Below, in pieces: positions 1 to 9,426 of a stretch of 64,000 nucleotides of DNA. The stretch's first letter is position 1. Each line of letters opens with the position of its first letter. Under the pieces are notes generated by a model. The model was not told where the DNA came from and made no database searches. It worked only from the letters and a program-made list of their open reading frames with translations. The position numbers were made by a program, and so were the translations under genes. This stretch comes from Desertivirga brevis (GTDB lineage Bacteria; Bacteroidota; Bacteroidia; Sphingobacteriales; Sphingobacteriaceae): NCBI RefSeq assembly GCF_017355835.1, contig NZ_JAFEWF010000008.1:448076-512075 (forward strand), read 5' to 3'.

Positions 1-267
1 AACGCCGGAAAGTGCACTATCACAACCAATACAGCTAAATTTACAGCAACCGGTACGGGCTCGTTTATAAAGAAAGGTGAAAAAAATAGTTGGGGAAATA
101 TTGACAGAGATGCGCTCTATCTTGATTATCAAGTTGCTTATACCGGTGTAAATGTAGGTTCTGGATCAAGTGCCACAACTATTACTGGAAGCGTTGCTAC
201 AAAAGACACTCTGGTCATGCGCGACCGTGCTGTAAAATTTGAAGTGTTCACACCAGTAGCCCAGTAG
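1..267 (+). CDS. XusE-like lipoprotein, C-terminal fragment (DUF5627-type)
   Basis: This is the 3' end of a gene that starts outside the window. Frame 1 is open from base 1 to a TAG at 265-267 and encodes 88 residues. The sequence closely matches the C-terminus of the complete XusE-like lipoprotein at 23832-24803: both contain KKGEKNSWG, RDALYL-YQV, DTLV-RDR and end in FTPV. That family is the fifth component of Xus xylan-uptake clusters, probably a surface glycan-binding lipoprotein with DUF1735 and DUF5627 domains. A GH10-fold gene follows 22 bases later, in the same order as at 23832-26965. The neighbourhood is therefore the tail of a second Xus cluster lying mostly to the left. The role is inferred from the paralogue. 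Confidence 0.85.
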   Translation, partial: NAGKCTITTNTAKFTATGTGSFIKKGEKNSWGNIDRDALYLDYQVAYTGVNVGSGSSATTITGSVATKDTLVMRDRAVKFEVFTPVAQ

Positions 268-289
268 GTACATTAAAACGGAAAGAATT

Positions 290-2044
290 ATGAAGATTAA
301 TAAAATAACTGCGGGTATTGCGATCTCTATCGCAGTGTCTTCCCTGTTAGTTGCCTGCTCTCAGTTTGAAACCCGGGAGTTCAGCATAGACAAACCGCAA
401 TCTCTGATTGATCAGGAAGCATTAGATGCTTATAAAGAACTAAAAACATACGTCAACTATAATAACCAGCCTAACTTTAAGTTGGGTGTGGAGCTTAGTG
501 TATCTGAAGTCGCTGAAAACTCGCCCTTTTATCGTGCGATGCAAAGTCACTTTGATGAGATCAACTTTACAAGGTTAAACCATATGGACTTTGTACCTGC
601 CAGTGGTGCACCTGTTATGGATAACTTCATTGCTGCATTAGATGTAAATAAATCAGCAGGTATGGCGGTTCATGCTGGGCACCTTTTGCAGCATAGCAAT
701 CAAAATGCTACGTATCTAAACAGTTTGATACCTGACCTTATTATTCCTGGTCCGACGGGAACTCATCTGGTGGAAAACTTTGAAAGCAGGACTGTCGGAA
801 GTTCTTTTCCTGTTTACTATTCCACTGCAGACGTATCCGGTACCGCTAGAATATCTACAGATCCGGTTGCCGGAGCAACAAACAGCGGTAAAACGCTAAA
901 GCTTGATGGGCCCCGGGCTTTTCCTCAGTATCAGGTTAATTTGCCTTCTGGAGTTACGCTTGGCGATTGCAAAAAGCTTTTGCTTGATGCCAATGCTGCA
1001 GCTGGAAACCAGGGGGCGGGAATTAGTTTAGGAATTTCAACGGCTTTCGGTCCAGTACCTAGCGGTCGGTTCAATAAATTCAACCCAGGTAGAAGTTTGG
1101 AGGCCATTGGTGCAGTAACTAACGTCTGGGGTAGGAATTTAGAGCTAGATCTTTCCACCTTCGCTTTTACCGATGCTGAAAAACAACTAAATAGTTTTGT
1201 TTTGACATTCGGTAATGAAACTGGTGGAGCAAATATGCACCTGGACAATATAAGGCTAACATGGGCGAAATTTACCGTTATACCGAAAACTCCTGCAGAA
1301 AGAAAGACTATTTTCACCGCAGAACTTGATAAATGGATCAAGGCAATTGGTACGGCGGGTAAAGATAAGGTCAAATCGTGGAGCGTAGTTTACCAGCCTC
1401 TTGATGATATTGACCCAGCGAAATTAAGAACTGGAGTAGGAATGGGTATGCTTCCTGCAAATACCTTTTATTGGCAGGATTATTTAGGTAGGGAATATGC
1501 GGCTACGGCTATCAAAATGCTTAAGCAATACGCAAACCCCACAGACAAAATCTTTATTACCGAAACTAATCTGGTGGATAATGTTACTAAAATCCAGGGA
1601 TTGAAGGACTATATTGCTTATACAGAAACCCAGGGAGCTAATGTTGATGGAATTGCAACAGAATTAGCATTAAATGTAACTACTGTAGATAAGACAAAAG
1701 TCGAAGCGATGCTTCAAGCATTAGCGGCCACAGGAAAGTTAATCAAAATATCTGCTCTGGATATTGGTACTGGAGGTAATACCGCTGCGGCAACGGCAGA
1801 ACTGTACCAACAGCAAGCAGAAACATATAAATGGTTTGTTAAGGCATATAACACACATATACCTGCGGGGCAGCGCGCTGGTATCACTTTCAGAAGTCCA
1901 TATGATCGAATTTCAAGTGATTCCTGGAGGCCAAATGAACCTGTGGGTTTATGGACAAGGGGTACCTCTGGTAGTACTGTTAATGCTGGATATCAAAGAA
2001 AACCTGCCTATGTTGGGGTTGTAGAAGCTTTTCAAGGAAAGTAA
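290..2044 (+). CDS. Catalytically inactive GH10-fold lipoprotein
   Basis: This 584-residue lipoprotein has a signal peptide ending in a lipobox (SLLVAC). It is clearly homologous to the GH10 xylanase at 24827: both share the NQNATYLN segment, the FYWQDY-G segment and the end of the domain (SWR-EP-GLWT, then RKPAY-GV). An inserted beta-sandwich, carbohydrate-binding-like segment lies at about residues 160-325. The active-site residues are gone. The acid/base motif WDVVNEP has become WSVVYQP, with Gln369 in place of Glu. The nucleophile motif KVSELDL has become KISALDI, with Ala489 in place of Glu. The conserved His and Trp of the GHTLTWH motif and the Trp of ITIWSP are also replaced. Hydrolysis is therefore unlikely. 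A surface xylan-binding role is inferred, as the gene sits at the xylanase position of a Xus-type cluster. The reading frame is intact, so this is not simple decay. Confidence 0.9.
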   Translation: MKINKITAGIAISIAVSSLLVACSQFETREFSIDKPQSLIDQEALDAYKELKTYVNYNNQPNFKLGVELSVSEVAENSPFYRAMQSHFDEINFTRLNHMDFVPASGAPVMDNFIAALDVNKSAGMAVHAGHLLQHSNQNATYLNSLIPDLIIPGPTGTHLVENFESRTVGSSFPVYYSTADVSGTARISTDPVAGATNSGKTLKLDGPRAFPQYQVNLPSGVTLGDCKKLLLDANAAAGNQGAGISLGISTAFGPVPSGRFNKFNPGRSLEAIGAVTNVWGRNLELDLSTFAFTDAEKQLNSFVLTFGNETGGANMHLDNIRLTWAKFTVIPKTPAERKTIFTAELDKWIKAIGTAGKDKVKSWSVVYQPLDDIDPAKLRTGVGMGMLPANTFYWQDYLGREYAATAIKMLKQYANPTDKIFITETNLVDNVTKIQGLKDYIAYTETQGANVDGIATELALNVTTVDKTKVEAMLQALAATGKLIKISALDIGTGGNTAAATAELYQQQAETYKWFVKAYNTHIPAGQRAGITFRSPYDRISSDSWRPNEPVGLWTRGTSGSTVNAGYQRKPAYVGVVEAFQGK

Positions 2045-2064
2045 AAAGCCACCAGTTTAATAGT

Positions 2065-2094
2065 AGAGAGATGATTGTGAAAGATCATCTCTCT
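2065..2094 (+). terminator. Hairpin after the GH10-like gene
   Basis: An 11-bp perfect inverted repeat (AGAGAGATGAT and ATCATCTCTCT) with an 8-base loop lies 20 bases after the GH10-like stop codon. The 3' side is only moderately T-rich, so it could be a weak terminator or an mRNA-stabilising stem. An ATG at 2071, which would extend the next gene upstream, falls inside this stem. That argues for the start at 2185. Confidence 0.5.
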
Positions 2095-2184
2095 CTTCAT
2101 CGCCTAAATAGCTCTACCAAAACATCGAGTCCTTTTCCTGGGATAAAGGAAATAGTTTCTCTCCTTACTAACCGACCGATAATC

Positions 2185-2925
2185 ATGAGACGATTGCTAT
2201 TTTTTCTTCTGATCATATTCTCAGAACTGCCTGTGTTTTCTCAGGAATTGGGTGACAGCTTATTTGTTGCTGGCGTCTTGAAGAATGCTAAGGAAAGTTA
2301 TGCGAGTCTCCTTAACCGTGTAGCACCAATCTATAATGGCAGAGAGTATAATCCATCCGGGCCAATTAGTGACAATGACCATTTTTTTTTTATAGATGAT
2401 GTATATGCGTCAGGGACAATAGGGTTTGAAGGGTATATTTACAAAAACGTTAAAATTAAGTATGAGCTTGTTAAAGACCAGTTAGTCCTATTGCATTTCG
2501 ACGGGGCCACTCCAACTACTGTAATACCTGCCCAGGTAGACTTCTTCTCATTACACAACCACACTTTTATTAATCTTAAAGCCAGCTCTGAGAGAAATGA
2601 AGGAGAGAGCAGTATTAAACCCGGATATTACGACCAACTATATAGTGGAAAGATCAGCCTCCTTGCGAAGAGAGTAAAATCAGTTGCAGAAAAAATTACT
2701 CCAACTCAAGTTGAGAAACATGTCTTTCGGGAAGACAAGTACTATCTATTCAAAAATTCGCGATACCTGAGCATAAAAAGTAAAAAGGCTCTCTTAAAAC
2801 AACTTCGATCAACACAGGCTCAAAATCAAGAGTTCATCAAGAAAAATCAGCTTAATTTCAAGAAGGATAAGGAAAAAGCAATGGTTGAACTGGTAAGGTT
2901 TCATGACTCAATAGTTCAGTTATGA
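2185..2925 (+). CDS. Small secreted protein preceding a TonB receptor (unknown family)
   Basis: This encodes 246 residues from the ATG at 2185. That start is preferred because the protein then begins with a clean signal peptide (MRRLLFFLLIIF... ending near VFSQ). The in-frame ATG at 2071 would add 38 polar residues and lies inside a hairpin. The mature protein has a YNGREY motif near its N-terminus, a mixed alpha/beta middle, and a charged Lys-rich C-terminal third that is probably helical. I recognise no catalytic motif. Its stop overlaps the start of the TonB receptor by four bases (ATGA), so the two are translationally coupled. From context it may be a periplasmic or outer-membrane accessory of that receptor, which is inference only. 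Confidence 0.8.
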   Translation: MRRLLFFLLIIFSELPVFSQELGDSLFVAGVLKNAKESYASLLNRVAPIYNGREYNPSGPISDNDHFFFIDDVYASGTIGFEGYIYKNVKIKYELVKDQLVLLHFDGATPTTVIPAQVDFFSLHNHTFINLKASSERNEGESSIKPGYYDQLYSGKISLLAKRVKSVAEKITPTQVEKHVFREDKYYLFKNSRYLSIKSKKALLKQLRSTQAQNQEFIKKNQLNFKKDKEKAMVELVRFHDSIVQL

Positions 2926-5693
2926 GAAATATTTACACCTATTTCTTTATTTCCCTGGTCTCGATTTTCCTGCCGATAATGGTTTGTGCCCAAAATATTG
3001 GCCAGAAGTTCGATATACATTTGAGTAATGGTAATTTGGAGGAGCTGGTGAAGGCAATCGAGTCGAAAACGTCCTACCATTTTCATTATCAAGCCGACTT
3101 GTTTGACAGTTTGAAAGTTGCAGGTGATTTTAAAGAGGCTACAGTTAAAGATATTCTAGACAGGGTTTTTTCTGCCACTGATTTTCAGTATGCTATTTAT
3201 AAGAATGAAATTTTTCTAACCAAAAATATTCGCATTATTACTACCCTTCCATTCCAGATGTCGACGGAAGAGGAAACAAAAGTTATCGATAATAAAGCTC
3301 TGGTCGCAGATCTTACTTCATCAGAACCTTCTGTTTCTACTAGTGTCAGCTATAAAGTCTACCCAGTGGGAAGAAATATAAATCCCGCGAAGAGGACCGC
3401 AACGGTGGCTGGTTACATTAAAAACTCAAAAACAGGAGAGCCAATCCCAGGGGTACATGTTTTTATTAATAAACCTAGAGTTGGCAGCATAACCGATGGT
3501 TTTGGCTTTTATACGATCACTCTCCCTAAAGGAAGACATGAACTTAATATACAGGCTGTAGGAGTTGAGGATACCCGACGGCAGATACTAGTCCAGGGTG
3601 ACGGTAAATTAGATGTAAGTGTCGAGGAAGAACGTATGGCTTTAAAAGAGGTAATGATCACTTCTGATAAAACCGCCAATATTCGTAGAACTCCTATGGG
3701 GATAGAAAAGCTTGATATTAGTACAATCAAGCAAGTTCCGACAGTCTTTGGAGAGGCGGATATTTTAAGGGTTGTTCTTACTCTCCCAGGGGTTAAGTCG
3801 GTAGGTGAGTCTAGTATTGGATTCAATGTCCGGGGCGGCTCGGTTGATCAAAATCTGATACTTTTTAATGATGCCACAGTTTTTAATCCCTCTCATTTTT
3901 TTGGTTTTTTCTCTGCATTTAATCCGGAAGTAGTGAAGGATGTACAGCTGTATAAAAGCAGTATTCCTGCAAAGTACGGAGGCAGGCTTGCATCTGTACT
4001 TGAACTCAGCACTAGGGAAGGTAACAAAAAAGAGTTTACAGGAACAGCGGGTATTGGATTAATCACTAGTCGCTTAAACTTTGAAGGACCGCTTATCAAA
4101 GATAAAAGCTCCTTCATGTTGGGTGGAAGAACTACCTATTCCAACTGGATCATGGATATACTGCCTAAGAAGGCCGGATATCACGGAGCAAAGGCGGGCT
4201 TCTATGATCTCAACCTGAATATCAACCATCAGCAAAATGAAAGGAACAGCTTTTATTTTACTGCTTATCTTAGCAGTGACAAATCTAACCTGGCTACAGA
4301 TACTACCTTTCGCTACAATAATCAGAACTTTTCGCTAAGGTGGAAGCATACGTTTAACAATAAGTTATATGGTGTTATTTCAGGGGGGACAGATAATTAT
4401 GGCTATGAGAATTACAGTAACCACCGGGAGGAGTCAGATTATAAACTTAAATTCAGCATTGAACAAAAACACTTAAAAACCACTTTCAGCTATTATCCTA
4501 AGTCAAAATTGAATTTGGAATTTGGAGCCGGAACAATTTATTATAAAAGTCAACCAGGTTCTCTTAAACCCTACAGCGAAAGATCCTTAGTCTTACCGGA
4601 TATACTAGCGCAAGAACAAGCTCTTGAAAGTGCTGTTTTTGCAGAGCCGAAATACGACCTAAGCAATGACATTACCTTAAATGCAGGGTTCCGTTATTCT
4701 TTCTATAGCAGACTAGGGCCTGGAAATGCGAACTTCTATGCACCTGGACTTGCTTTAGCCGACGTGAACATGGTTTCTGAAAAACAATATCCAAAAGGCA
4801 AGTCTATGAAAACCTATCAAGGGCCTGAATTCCGGTTGGGGCTACGGTTTGCTTTAACTCCAACTTTTTCAATTAAAGCAGGATATAATACACAAAGGCA
4901 ATACGTACACATGTTGTCGAACACTACTTCTATGTCTCCTACGGATGTCTGGAAGTTGAGCGATATAAATATAAAACCTCAGAGAGGTAATCAGGTTTCG
5001 CTAGGGATTTACAGAAATTTTAAGTCTAATACTATTGAAACATCCATCGAAGGCTATTACAAAAATATCACGGATTTTTTAGATTATAAGAGCGGGGCAG
5101 TATTGATCTTAAACCACAAGATCGAGCAGGATGTTCTACCAACACAGGGGAAAGCTTATGGCGTAGAGTTTCTGGTAAAAAAACTTACCGGAAAGTTGAA
5201 TGGATGGATAGGTTATACCTATTCAAGGACATTCCTAAAAACCGAAGATGTAACGGGAGCCAATTCTATTAATGATGGTAAGTACTACCCATCAAATTAC
5301 GATAAGCCTCATGACTTCACACTTATTGGAAATTATCGTTTCTCACACCGGGTAAGTTTTTCTTTAAATACCACTTATAGTACAGGCAGGCCAATCACTC
5401 TCCCTGTTGGTAAATATTATTATGAGGGTGGGCAGCGGCTGTTGTATTCAGAGAGGAATCAGTATCGTATACCTGATTATTTTCGTTCTGACATATCAAT
5501 AAATGTGCTCGGTAATCATAAAGTTAAACAACTAACTCATAATTCCTGGACTTTCGGAATATACAATTTAACAGGGCGGAAAAATGCCTTTGCAACCTTT
5601 TTTGCCAGTGAGAACAAGGTTATTAACGGATATAAGCTATCCATTTTTGGTTCAGCTATTCCCTTCGTAAACTACAATATTCGATTTAAATGA
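2922..5693 (+). CDS. TonB-dependent receptor with STN domain
   Basis: This 923-residue outer-membrane receptor has a signal peptide (cleavage near VCAQ). An STN domain at about residues 27-100 is usually a sign of a receptor that signals through an anti-sigma partner or needs special energising. A carboxypeptidase-regulatory-like Ig domain follows at about 163-245 (AGYIKNSKTGEPIPGV). The plug is at about 270-380 (FNVRGGSVDQNLILFNDA), and a beta-barrel runs to the C-terminus. It is not a SusC: there is no adjacent SusD and no SusC-type signature. It overlaps both neighbours by four bases (ATGA at each end). No FecR or sigma gene is adjacent, so the STN partner is unclear. The substrate is unknown; its position between two xylan clusters suggests, but does not show, a link to glycans or glycopeptides. 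Confidence 0.9.
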   Translation: MRNIYTYFFISLVSIFLPIMVCAQNIGQKFDIHLSNGNLEELVKAIESKTSYHFHYQADLFDSLKVAGDFKEATVKDILDRVFSATDFQYAIYKNEIFLTKNIRIITTLPFQMSTEEETKVIDNKALVADLTSSEPSVSTSVSYKVYPVGRNINPAKRTATVAGYIKNSKTGEPIPGVHVFINKPRVGSITDGFGFYTITLPKGRHELNIQAVGVEDTRRQILVQGDGKLDVSVEEERMALKEVMITSDKTANIRRTPMGIEKLDISTIKQVPTVFGEADILRVVLTLPGVKSVGESSIGFNVRGGSVDQNLILFNDATVFNPSHFFGFFSAFNPEVVKDVQLYKSSIPAKYGGRLASVLELSTREGNKKEFTGTAGIGLITSRLNFEGPLIKDKSSFMLGGRTTYSNWIMDILPKKAGYHGAKAGFYDLNLNINHQQNERNSFYFTAYLSSDKSNLATDTTFRYNNQNFSLRWKHTFNNKLYGVISGGTDNYGYENYSNHREESDYKLKFSIEQKHLKTTFSYYPKSKLNLEFGAGTIYYKSQPGSLKPYSERSLVLPDILAQEQALESAVFAEPKYDLSNDITLNAGFRYSFYSRLGPGNANFYAPGLALADVNMVSEKQYPKGKSMKTYQGPEFRLGLRFALTPTFSIKAGYNTQRQYVHMLSNTTSMSPTDVWKLSDINIKPQRGNQVSLGIYRNFKSNTIETSIEGYYKNITDFLDYKSGAVLILNHKIEQDVLPTQGKAYGVEFLVKKLTGKLNGWIGYTYSRTFLKTEDVTGANSINDGKYYPSNYDKPHDFTLIGNYRFSHRVSFSLNTTYSTGRPITLPVGKYYYEGGQRLLYSERNQYRIPDYFRSDISINVLGNHKVKQLTHNSWTFGIYNLTGRKNAFATFFASENKVINGYKLSIFGSAIPFVNYNIRFK

Positions 5694-6823
5694 AATCAAA
5701 TATAGCTCTTATTATCATTCTGGTTATTGCAAGTGCCTGCAGGGAATCTTTCAGTCCAGAGGTGGATGGTCATTTTAGGAATCTTCTGGTCGTTGAAGGA
5801 TACTTAAATATTGGCGACTCTACAACTTTCATTCTTAGCCGTACAGGAGATTTAAAAGACTGGCAAGGCCGTATTCCGGAAGCCGGTGCAAGGATAGAAG
5901 TTCAGGATCATCAAACCACGGTAATCTCGGGTACTACTAGTGAGAAAGGGGATTGCTTGCTGAAAACCACCGGTTTAAGCCCGAACGAGACTTACCGGAT
6001 AAAAATAACTACAAAAGATGGCAGTGTTTATCAAACAGATTTTTTGGAAAGCAAAGTCACACCCGAAATAGATAGCATCAGCCGTAGAATAGAGAATGAT
6101 GGCTTCAAATTATACGTAAGTACACACGACCCTTCAAACAAAGCAAGGTTCTATTCATGGCATTTCCAGGAGACATGGGAAATAACAACACCTTTTTTTT
6201 CTCTTTTAGAACTCAAGAATGGGAGGATTGTTGAGCGTGACAGGTCTATTAATATTAACCGTTGCTGGCAAGGCAACGGTTCTTCAGCGATACTACTAAA
6301 CTCCACCGAGCGTCTATCTGAAGATAGAGTTTCTCAGGCTCCCTTAACTTTCATTAAAGGTAATTCAATTAAGCTAAATCTTCTGTATAGCATTCTTGTA
6401 AAACAATTTGCTCACACACGGGAGGGTTATCAATATCTTGAAAACATGAAAAAGAACACAGAGGAGATCGGGAGTATTTTTGACCCTCAACCTTCTGAGC
6501 TTAAAGGCAATATTACTTGTGTCACAAATCCGGAAGAACAAGTACTCGGATGGATCGGAGCTGGGACTGTCACGGAAAAGAGAATTTTCATTCATAGAAG
6601 GGAAAGGTTACCAACATGGTCATACAGGGAGGAGGCTTGCGAATCAAGAGACGTACCTCTTGATAGCGTGCTCATTTATACGAGCGCGGGCTATTTGATA
6701 AAAGACTATGCTCCCTTTGACCCCATGAAAGGCCCTCCTACTCATGCTACAATGACCAGAGATAAGTGTATCGACTGCAGACTAAAAGGAAGCAATGTGA
6801 AACCTCCGTACTGGCCTGATTAA
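5690..6823 (+). CDS. DUF4249-type lipoprotein
   Basis: This encodes 377 residues with a lipoprotein signal (VIASAC). The N-terminal part resembles DUF4249: FRNLLVVEGYLNIGD, an Ig-like repeat with STTFILSRT, and GARIEVQD. The C-terminal part is Cys-rich (a CIDC motif near the end, plus CESRD), so disulphides or metal binding are possible. DUF4249 lipoproteins are commonly encoded right after a TonB receptor in Bacteroidota and probably form a lid or partner at the cell surface. That layout is present here, with a four-base overlap with the receptor. The molecular function is not established. Confidence 0.82.
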   Translation: MKSNIALIIILVIASACRESFSPEVDGHFRNLLVVEGYLNIGDSTTFILSRTGDLKDWQGRIPEAGARIEVQDHQTTVISGTTSEKGDCLLKTTGLSPNETYRIKITTKDGSVYQTDFLESKVTPEIDSISRRIENDGFKLYVSTHDPSNKARFYSWHFQETWEITTPFFSLLELKNGRIVERDRSININRCWQGNGSSAILLNSTERLSEDRVSQAPLTFIKGNSIKLNLLYSILVKQFAHTREGYQYLENMKKNTEEIGSIFDPQPSELKGNITCVTNPEEQVLGWIGAGTVTEKRIFIHRRERLPTWSYREEACESRDVPLDSVLIYTSAGYLIKDYAPFDPMKGPPTHATMTRDKCIDCRLKGSNVKPPYWPD

Positions 6824-6889
6824 ATTCAATTATCTCTTATGCCCGGAATTACAAAATATAAATTGAACAAGATAATTTCCATAACTATT

Positions 6890-9280
6890 ATGAAGAATGG
6901 GTTTTCTCTTTTATTGGTTTGCCTACTACTTCCGTTTTATGCCCTAGCTCAGAAGTTTGATTCTACATCGATAACGCATAAGTTCAACACTTATCTTAAA
7001 AATACACTTCAAGAGAAGATCTATGTTCATACTGATAAGTCGTCATATATGTCGGGAGAAATTATATGGTTTAAAATCTACAATGTTGAAGCTTACACAA
7101 ACCGTCCCATAAGTTATAATAAAGTTGCTTATGTTGAAGTTTTGGATGAGCAAAACACAGCAGTGCTTCAGACAAAGGTGGATTTATCCCATGGCTCCGG
7201 CTCTCTATATATACCTATAACTATTGCTACGGGAGCCTATACCTTAAGATGTTATACAAGTTGGATGAAGAATTTTGATCCTTCCTTCTACTTCTATAAA
7301 GATTTAGCAATCTATAATTCTTTAACTAAGGAGGAGGCACCGGGAACGGCCGTCAGAAAAAAATACGCTGTACAGTTTTTCCCTGAAGGAGGGAATCTTG
7401 TTCTGGGTTTAAAAAGTAAAGTAGGATTTAAAGCTGTAGATAGTGAAGGTAATACCTTTCACTTCCGCGGTTGCATTGTAAACCCCTCTGGTGACACAGT
7501 TGCAAGATTTAGTCCTTCTGATGATGGTATAGGAACCTTTTATTTTAGGCCGGAGCAGATTCAGGATTACCATGTATTAATAGCCCCGGTAAATGAAAAT
7601 CCATTTTCCGTACAGCTTCCAAGAATCTTTGAACGAGGGGCAGTGATGTCGACAACGTTCGGTGCCGACTCAATATTAAATATATCAGTTCAGTCCAACC
7701 TCGAGAGCGAAGGCAGCTATACCCTTTTTGTTCATACAGGTTATCACACTGTATTTACCCGAACCCTAAGTAGTAAAAGTATTGCAGAAGGTTTTAAGGT
7801 TCCATATAAGGATTTAGGGGAGGGTATTTCTCATTTAACGCTTTTCAATAATGCCCAACAAGCACTATGTGAACGTTTATATTTTAAAAAGCCTTTGAAG
7901 CTTGCAAGCGTTGAAGTTTTAACAGACAAGAAGAATTATTCATCCAGGGAACAGGTAAAGGTTTCAGTGAGGGAAACAGTAAGAGGGAAAGCCTTAAAAA
8001 CTAGTTTTTCCATCTCTGTTTTCAAGGTTGATTCAATAGCTACCCCTTATGATGATATTTCCACATACCTTTTATTAAGCTCAGAACTAAAGGGGCGGAT
8101 ACCACAGGTCTCGTCTTATCTGAAAGAATATTCAGAAGAAAAGATGGATCATTTAATGCTAACTCATGGTTGGAGAAGATTTAAATGGGAAGATATTATT
8201 CAAGAGAAGAAACCTGATCTTAAATTTTTCTCTGAGCCGCAAGGACATATTATAAGCGGCCGGATATTAGAAAAGGAGACAAACCGACCTCTCGCTGACC
8301 GGAACGTTTTTTTATCGATTCCGGGACAGCGAATTCAGTTTTATACCGCTTACGCCGATAAGTCAGGGGAATTTAATTTTCTAACAAAGGATTTTTCTGA
8401 TAGTCCATTGGGAATTGTTGTTCAAACAGAACCCCGAATTGATAGTCTGGCAAGGATAGAGATTAGGGGACCTTTCTCCTCTAATCATTCCGATTATAAG
8501 CCTGCCAAGTTCAATTTCAAAACTTCTGTAGAAGATCTTCTTCAACGAAGTGTTGCCATGCAAGTTAATAATGCTTTTAATGGAAGGCTGCTCAATAATC
8601 GAATCCCTCGAACAATAGATTCCACTTCTTTTTATCAACAACCCGAAAAGATTTACAAATTAGATAACTATGTCAGGTTTAAAACGATGGAGGAGGTTCT
8701 GCGTGAATATGTTTCTGAAATCAATGTCGCGGTAAGAAAAAAGGATTATTACTTAAGTGTATTCGACAAGGAAAGGAATGAATTCCATTCATCGTCTCCA
8801 TTAATTCTGGTAGATGGAGTGCCCGTTTTCGATGATGGCACAACCCTTATAAAAATCGACCCATTAAAGGTTAAGCAGCTAGAGGTAGTTAGTAATGGAT
8901 ATATTTATGGAAACAACCGTTTCTCAGGGATAGCCAGTTTTCGAACTTTCAAGGGTGACTTAGGTGGTTTAGCATTGCCTACCCACGCTACGGTGATAGA
9001 CTATGAAGGAGTACAGGAGAAAAGAGTGTTTTATTCCCCCATGTATGATGGAGATTGGATAACCTCTTCAAGGATTCCTGATTATAGAACTACCTTGTTT
9101 TGGAATGGAACTAACGAAACCAGCCAAGAGGGAACAGCCACTGTAAACTTTTCTACCTCAGATTTGACCGGCAAATACCACGTAGTGGTGCAGTCGTTGT
9201 CGGAAGAAGGGTTCAGTGGCTCGCAAGTTGCAGAATTTGAAGTATATAGCAAAAATACTGCTATGAGAAACGGTAAATGA
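6890..9280 (+). CDS. Secreted MG2/plug-domain protein
   Basis: This encodes 796 residues from the ATG at 6890, where a signal peptide begins (MKNGFSLLLVCLLLPFYALAQ). An ATG at 6839 adds only 17 polar residues. After the signal lies a macroglobulin MG2-like domain (KIYVHTDKSSYMSGEIIWF, to about residue 125). Further Ig-like repeats follow, including a carboxypeptidase-regulatory-like stretch at about 460-530. A short TonB-plug-like segment is at about 640-700 (LILVDGVPVFDD, then IDPLKVKQLEVV). No barrel follows, so it is not itself a receptor. This architecture recurs in Bacteroidota next to TonB receptors and DUF4249 proteins, and the function is unknown. The gene begins 66 bases after the DUF4249 gene and is probably in the same operon. 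Confidence 0.82.
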   Translation: MKNGFSLLLVCLLLPFYALAQKFDSTSITHKFNTYLKNTLQEKIYVHTDKSSYMSGEIIWFKIYNVEAYTNRPISYNKVAYVEVLDEQNTAVLQTKVDLSHGSGSLYIPITIATGAYTLRCYTSWMKNFDPSFYFYKDLAIYNSLTKEEAPGTAVRKKYAVQFFPEGGNLVLGLKSKVGFKAVDSEGNTFHFRGCIVNPSGDTVARFSPSDDGIGTFYFRPEQIQDYHVLIAPVNENPFSVQLPRIFERGAVMSTTFGADSILNISVQSNLESEGSYTLFVHTGYHTVFTRTLSSKSIAEGFKVPYKDLGEGISHLTLFNNAQQALCERLYFKKPLKLASVEVLTDKKNYSSREQVKVSVRETVRGKALKTSFSISVFKVDSIATPYDDISTYLLLSSELKGRIPQVSSYLKEYSEEKMDHLMLTHGWRRFKWEDIIQEKKPDLKFFSEPQGHIISGRILEKETNRPLADRNVFLSIPGQRIQFYTAYADKSGEFNFLTKDFSDSPLGIVVQTEPRIDSLARIEIRGPFSSNHSDYKPAKFNFKTSVEDLLQRSVAMQVNNAFNGRLLNNRIPRTIDSTSFYQQPEKIYKLDNYVRFKTMEEVLREYVSEINVAVRKKDYYLSVFDKERNEFHSSSPLILVDGVPVFDDGTTLIKIDPLKVKQLEVVSNGYIYGNNRFSGIASFRTFKGDLGGLALPTHATVIDYEGVQEKRVFYSPMYDGDWITSSRIPDYRTTLFWNGTNETSQEGTATVNFSTSDLTGKYHVVVQSLSEEGFSGSQVAEFEVYSKNTAMRNGK

Positions 9281-9426
9281 AAATCAGTTTTAGTGCAAAT
9301 AAAAAAAGGAGCCTTGAACATTTGTACCATCATCCTAAACAATGTGTGCTAGCCATAAGGCCCCATAAAATTAATTTTACCTATCTCCTAAAAGAATAAC
9401 GGAGGCACTAACCAATATGATCTGAA

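Noticed and set aside
931..1374. 147-residue open frame on the minus strand
   Set aside because: It lies wholly inside the GH10-like gene and has no protein-like features.
2071..2184. Upstream extension of the small secreted protein to an ATG at 2071
   Set aside because: The extension lies in a terminator-like hairpin and adds polar residues before a clear signal peptide.
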